Below, one piece after another: positions 11,352 through 14,983 of a stretch of DNA of 14,983 nucleotides (within the stretch, counting starts at the first letter, position 1; each line of letters opens with the position of its first letter). The DNA comes from Patescibacteria group bacterium (lineage in GTDB: Bacteria; Patescibacteriota; JACMRA01): contig JAOZKL010000018.1 of NCBI GenBank assembly GCA_029935375.1, positions 1 through 14,983 on the forward strand, in the 5' to 3' direction. The translations under genes were made by a program, and so were the position numbers. The notes under the pieces are model-generated. The model did no database searches, was not told where the DNA came from, and saw only the letters and a program-made list of their open reading frames with translations.

Positions 11352-14186
11352 TTATTTCAATAAATTTAATACCCCTACTCGCGATCCTAAGATGTCTAAT
11401 GAACCAGACCATGTAAGTGAATCCAAAGCTCTTTTATCAAAGCCTTTAGCAAAAGCCATTCTACCTATGAAATCCTCCATGCTGGCAAACTCACCATTTT
11501 TATCCCTATCTTCTATCAAAAATTCTACAACATTGCTAGGCAACCCCTTCACACTATCAAGGCCATATCTAATAACACCATCTACTTCTATACTGAATCT
11601 ATTATATGATTTGTTTACATCAGGAGGAAGAACTTCTATACCCATATCTTGACATTCTTTTATTGCAAGAGCGATTTTAACTAAGTTGTTTGACTCTGCT
11701 GTCATAAGTGCAGTCATGAATTCTGCTGGATACTCCGCTTTCATATATGCAGTCCAATATGCAATCATACCATAGCTGCTGGCATGGGCTTTATTGAAAC
11801 CATAAGCAGCAAATGGAACCATTACATCCCAAATGTCCTCAGCTTTTTTCTCTGTGAGCCCAGAATGTACCTGACAACCTTTTACAAACTTTATATGTTG
11901 TTCATCCATTATAGATTGAATTTTTTTACCCACACCCTTACGAAACTTATCTGCATCTAACCAATTATAACCAGCCAAATTAATGACTGTATACAACAAA
12001 TCATCCTGATATACCAATATACCATATGTTTTTTTCATCCACCCTTCCATTTGCGGGGTATAATATCTAACAAGTTTTGGATTACGCTTTCTTTTAATAT
12101 ACTCTGGAATATTAGCCATGGGACCTGGACGATACAAAGCAACAAGCGCCATTATATCTTCTATTCTCTCTGGCTTTAGTTCTAACATCCACCTAGTCAT
12201 ACCTCCTCCCCCTAGTTGAAACAAGCCTATTGTGCGACCTTTTGATAATAAATCAAACGTCTTTTTGTTTGCTACGTCTATATGAAACAAATCAATTTCA
12301 ACTTTTTTCCGTCTTTCTGCAATTTTAACAGCGTTTCCAAGAATAGCAAAATTACGAATTCCTAATATATCTAACTTTACAAGACCAACTTTCTCTGCTG
12401 TCCTCATATCATACTGACAAATAATCATTTTATGCTCACTATCCCACTGTAAAGGGCAATAATCTGACATTTTAGTTGGTGATATAACAACCCCAGCAGC
12501 GTGAGATGATGAATGACGATAATTACCTTCAATTTTCATAGAAATATCTATAATCCTTTTAACCTCCCCATCCTTGGCATATACCTCAGCAAGCTCTTCT
12601 GAAGTTTCTAGTGCCCAACTAAAAGTTGCTTTCTTTCCCTGTGGAGGAGTTGGAATTAGCTTTGCCAAACTATCACACTTCTTGTAAGCAACCCCAAGAA
12701 CACGCCCTACATCACGAACAGCGGCGCGTGGCAACATTGTACCAAAAGTAATAATTTGTGTAACATTTTCTGATCCATATTTTTCAGTTATATATTCAAT
12801 AACTTTCTGCCTACCATCATCTGCAAAATCACCATCAATATCTGGAGCAGATGGACGCAAAGGATTGAGAAAACGCTCAAAAGGTAAATTGTAAATAAGA
12901 GGATCAAGAATGTTAATATCAATAAGATACCCTACAATGGAACCGGCGGCTGAACCCCTTGTACCAGCTACTATATTATTACTACGACAGAACTGCATGA
13001 TACCTGCAAATACTAAAAAGTACGATGGGTACCCTTTTTGTATTATAATATCAAGTTCGTATTCGATTCGTTCTATATATTCAGCAACTGTTTTCTCTGT
13101 ACCAAAATAATTTTCAGGATATCCTTTAAGAGACTGATTGTCTGGTTTGACTGTGGCTGCAAATACTTTTAAATCATCCAAGGAATTATAAGGATATTGA
13201 TTAATCCAATCTTGCTTTGTTTTCGCTGTATCTGAATGAAATTTATTTAAAAAATTTATATATGCTTCCCACACTAATGTGCCAGCATAATCCTGCCCAT
13301 CTGGTATTTCATGATTTGGAAAAAAAGCTTCATCTGCATGCTTGTCATAGTCATATCGTATATCAATATCTATTTCTTCTTCAATACTATCTGTATTTTC
13401 TATACCTGGAATATAACTATAAATGGCTACTAACTTTTCAGTAGAGATTAAATTGAAATCACGCTGTAGCTGTATATCACCAAGCCTTTGTCTGTTACGA
13501 ATAGCTAAAATAGAACGAAAAGCCTCTTTATCCTCTTCTTCTATATACCTAGGAGCACTAGATGCAACATACCTAACTTTTAAAGAATCGCAAATATTGA
13601 CTAAAGATTTGTTCCACTCTTCAACTTTTTTTATATCATCTTTATCTAATGAAAATGCCAACTCAACCAAAATGTTAGCATGGCCTAGTTTATCAACATA
13701 AGTTTTCAAAATTTTTTCAGCACCTTTTTCTTTACCAGAGCGTAAATTTGCAACTATCTCATGATCATTCCCAGTAAGTAATGTAAAAAAGCGTGACTTA
13801 CCGTCCTTAGAGTATTTCTCTAGATTTTCTAATGTTATATGAGAAACGGGTTCTTCCTGAACTGTTCGTGCAATACTAACAAGCTCCATTAAATCCTTAT
13901 ATCCTTGATTATCTTTAGCCAATAATGAAACTTTACTAAAGCCAACATTCTTGCCAAAAACACCTTTAACTTTTAATAGATTTGGAATTTTCAAGGTCGT
14001 TCCAACAGCTGGATTAATATCATTTTTTTTACAAACATCAAAAAACTCTACAAATGACGAACCTGTATCCTCATCTGTTAATGCAATTGTGGTATAACCC
14101 TTAGCCTTGGCAGCTTTTACAAGAGCTGGAATTTTTGGAATTGCAGATAATAATGAATGATGAGAATATGACCTAGCTAATAACAT
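11352..14186 (-). CDS. dnaE: DNA polymerase III alpha subunit, C-terminally short
   Basis: A 944-residue DnaE, the replicative DNA polymerase catalytic subunit. The polymerase core is intact: GTRGSAAGS (408-416), PDIDGDF (448-454) with catalytic D449 and D451, third aspartate D606 in LVKLDILG, GLFQLGGGGM (654-663), YRPGPM (685-690), YGILVYQDD (721-729) and FNKAHASSYG (797-806). The N-terminal PHP domain is recognisable (SLL...ALTDEDTG) but its metal ligands are lost: RSYS replaces HxHS at 5-8, and TDED replaces TDHG. The protein ends in the helix-hairpin-helix region (DKRALDSLTWSGSLDILGSR), some 220-270 residues short of typical DnaE (about 1,150). It therefore lacks the internal clamp-binding motif, OB fold and tau-binding domain. 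The end is a true TAA, with the tatA promoter directly after it and no continuation in another frame. ATG 14186 starts at the usual place. Confidence 0.93.
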   Translation of the reverse strand: MLLARSYSHHSLLSAIPKIPALVKAAKAKGYTTIALTDEDTGSSFVEFFDVCKKNDINPAVGTTLKIPNLLKVKGVFGKNVGFSKVSLLAKDNQGYKDLMELVSIARTVQEEPVSHITLENLEKYSKDGKSRFFTLLTGNDHEIVANLRSGKEKGAEKILKTYVDKLGHANILVELAFSLDKDDIKKVEEWNKSLVNICDSLKVRYVASSAPRYIEEEDKEAFRSILAIRNRQRLGDIQLQRDFNLISTEKLVAIYSYIPGIENTDSIEEEIDIDIRYDYDKHADEAFFPNHEIPDGQDYAGTLVWEAYINFLNKFHSDTAKTKQDWINQYPYNSLDDLKVFAATVKPDNQSLKGYPENYFGTEKTVAEYIERIEYELDIIIQKGYPSYFLVFAGIMQFCRSNNIVAGTRGSAAGSIVGYLIDINILDPLIYNLPFERFLNPLRPSAPDIDGDFADDGRQKVIEYITEKYGSENVTQIITFGTMLPRAAVRDVGRVLGVAYKKCDSLAKLIPTPPQGKKATFSWALETSEELAEVYAKDGEVKRIIDISMKIEGNYRHSSSHAAGVVISPTKMSDYCPLQWDSEHKMIICQYDMRTAEKVGLVKLDILGIRNFAILGNAVKIAERRKKVEIDLFHIDVANKKTFDLLSKGRTIGLFQLGGGGMTRWMLELKPERIEDIMALVALYRPGPMANIPEYIKRKRNPKLVRYYTPQMEGWMKKTYGILVYQDDLLYTVINLAGYNWLDADKFRKGVGKKIQSIMDEQHIKFVKGCQVHSGLTEKKAEDIWDVMVPFAAYGFNKAHASSYGMIAYWTAYMKAEYPAEFMTALMTAESNNLVKIALAIKECQDMGIEVLPPDVNKSYNRFSIEVDGVIRYGLDSVKGLPSNVVEFLIEDRDKNGEFASMEDFIGRMAFAKGFDKRALDSLTWSGSLDILGSRVGVLNLLK

Positions 14187-14222
14187 AATAATTTTAAAAA
14201 ACTGATAGAATACTTACCATCC

Positions 14223-14251
14223 AAGTAATCAGAAAAAACAAACCTTGTCAA
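14223..14251 (-). promoter_or_regulatory. Candidate promoter for dnaE
   Basis: Consensus -35 TTGACA (14251-14246), 17-base spacer, TTACTT (14228-14223) as a poor -10. The layout matches those upstream of rpmH and tRNA-Phe (TTGACA-17-TAACTT). The predicted leader is about 30 bases. Confidence 0.35.
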
Positions 14252-14275
14252 ACTTTGAAAAATAACTTTTATATT
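14245..14275 (+). promoter_or_regulatory. Candidate promoter for the SanA-like gene, sharing its -35 with dnaE
   Basis: -35 TTGTCA (14245-14250), 19-base spacer, -10 TATATT (14270-14275). The spacer is longer than ideal. The same seven bases TTGTCAA read as TTGACA on the other strand, so one -35 element may serve both directions. The start codon is 16 bases after the -10 box. Confidence 0.35.
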
Positions 14276-14291
14276 TATTACACAAACAGAT

Positions 14292-14918
14292 ATGATCGAA
14301 AAAATAAAAAATAAAGCCACTAAACTAATAATCCTATTGGGTATAACAATATGCCTACCGTTTTGGATATTCAGTATTCAAAGCCTTGTAACAAAAACAG
14401 AGAAACTACCATCTATCGGAATAATTTTTGGAGCAGGAGTATGGTCAAATGGCGAACCTACTTGGGTATTGCAACATAGGCTGGACAAAGGGATTGAATT
14501 ATACAAATCAGGACAAATCTCTAAAATCCTTGTTACTGGAGATAATCGAGTAGAATTTTACAATGAGCCAAAAGCTATGAAAAACTATTTGATTGCAAAT
14601 GGAGTATCAGGCTCTGATATAACCAGTGATTTTGCAGGAAGGAGAACACATGACAGTTGTTGGAGAGCAAAAAACGTATTTAATATTGAAAAAGCTTATA
14701 TTATAACACAGGCATTCCATATACCAAGAGCAATATATCTCTGTCAAAATGTGGGCATAGATTCGTATACAGCAACAGCAAAAAATTCTAGAAAATATAC
14801 AACTTATTGGGGAATAGCTAGAGAATTACCAGCTAGCTGGCTAGCTTTTGTAGAGACAATACAAGACTACGAAGCTGTTATCAAAAGCGACGGAACGGAA
14901 CAAGATCTAAGCAAATAG
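14292..14918 (+). CDS. SanA/YdcF-like DUF218 membrane-anchored protein
   Basis: A 208-residue DUF218-family protein of the SanA type. One membrane segment (about 11-31) anchors a domain that should face outward. Family landmarks are GAGVWSNGEPTWVLQHRLDKGIELY in 47-71, ILVTGDN (79-85), YNEPKAMKNYL (90-100), FAGRRTHDSCWRAKNVF (114-130) and YIITQAFHIPRAIYLC (136-151). SanA in E. coli affects envelope permeability and vancomycin sensitivity at high temperature; the biochemical activity of the family is unsettled. C123 and C151 are the only cysteines outside the membrane segment and fall at positions that, from memory, are often cysteine in related proteins. Residues after about 195 are poorly conserved. 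Stop is TAG. It diverges from dnaE with about 105 bases between starts and has no Shine-Dalgarno. Nothing in the remaining 65 bases is coding. Confidence 0.88.
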   Translation: MIEKIKNKATKLIILLGITICLPFWIFSIQSLVTKTEKLPSIGIIFGAGVWSNGEPTWVLQHRLDKGIELYKSGQISKILVTGDNRVEFYNEPKAMKNYLIANGVSGSDITSDFAGRRTHDSCWRAKNVFNIEKAYIITQAFHIPRAIYLCQNVGIDSYTATAKNSRKYTTYWGIARELPASWLAFVETIQDYEAVIKSDGTEQDLSK

Positions 14919-14950
14919 ACGATAAAACGCTACATTGTAATTCAAAGTGC

Positions 14951-14978
14951 AACACCGTGAAAAACTTCATATGGTGTT
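14951..14978. other. Stem-loop near the right edge, after the SanA-like gene
   Basis: AACACC (14951-14956) pairs with GGTGTT (14973-14978), continued by TGAA (14958-14961) with TTCA (14966-14969) after a G-T pair and a 2-base bulge; the loop is AAAC. It begins 33 bases after the stop codon. The bases that follow in view (AAATA) are not a T run and the window ends, so a terminator role is unproven. Confidence 0.35.
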
Positions 14979-14983
14979 AAATA

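Noticed and set aside
1..14983. Genetic code 25 (TGA = glycine) or code 4 (TGA = tryptophan)
   Set aside because: No gene needs TGA read-through; long genes such as dnaE and RNase J are intact under the standard code, while recoded lineages would show frequent in-frame TGA.
1..14983. Insertion sequences, CRISPR arrays, phage genes or attachment sites
   Set aside because: No transposase, integrase, regularly spaced repeats or terminal inverted repeats were seen; the tRNA has no adjacent repeat of its 3' end.

Overview
This is an AT-rich bacterial chromosome segment (roughly one third G+C by eye). It carries 15 protein genes (one cut by the left edge) and one tRNA, and it is packed tightly: the longest gap between genes is about 190 bases. 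The gene set (RNase J with a long basic N-terminal tail, a short DnaE, a minimal TatA/TatC pair, MltG, a YibE/F-like protein, a plant MGDG-synthase-like GT28 glycosyltransferase and a SanA/DUF218 protein) and the small gene sizes suggest a Candidate Phyla Radiation (Patescibacteria) genome. That placement is inference. All reading frames are intact with TGA read as stop, so this is not the UGA=Gly code of Gracilibacteria/Absconditabacteria. However, none of the 15 genes uses TGA as its stop (11 TAA, 4 TAG). I see no mobile element, CRISPR array or clear horizontal-transfer signature.

Layout. 1-251 (+): C-terminal end of a possible MurF-like ligase. 243-3590 (-): an RNA-metabolism block read right to left, with rpmH (L34), rnpA, tRNA-Phe(GAA), RNase J and a small two-membrane-segment basic protein. 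3715-4416 (+): an FAD/NAD(P) reductase. 4413-7619: three uncharacterised or poorly characterised membrane proteins around a divergent promoter region, one leftward and two rightward, the last YibE/F-like. 7616-8797 (-): mltG, divergent from a GT28 glycosyltransferase (8918-10042, +). 10048-14186 (-): dnaE, tatA and tatC read right to left. 14292-14918 (+): a SanA-like DUF218 protein.

How it works together. Most of the non-informational genes serve the cell envelope: peptidoglycan precursor and glycan-length control (MurF-like, MltG, SanA-like), glycolipid synthesis (GT28), folded-protein export (TatA/TatC) and several single- or multi-pass proteins. The left block is translation and RNA processing: RNase P protein next to a tRNA and RNase J.

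Architecture. Four convergent gene pairs overlap by 4-9 bases or are 5 bases apart, and two of them share a single TTAA as both stop codons. At three of these junctions the leftward gene's candidate intrinsic terminator lies inside the coding sequence of the opposing gene. Promoters with 17-bp spacers can be read directly at several starts. In the 5379-5478 region both divergent promoters place the -10 box only 4-7 bases from the start codon, which suggests leaderless mRNAs; Shine-Dalgarno sequences are essentially absent. The strongest protein-level oddity is a DnaE that ends just before the region that carries the beta-clamp motif, OB fold and tau-binding domain in other DnaE proteins, and whose PHP domain has lost its metal-binding signature.
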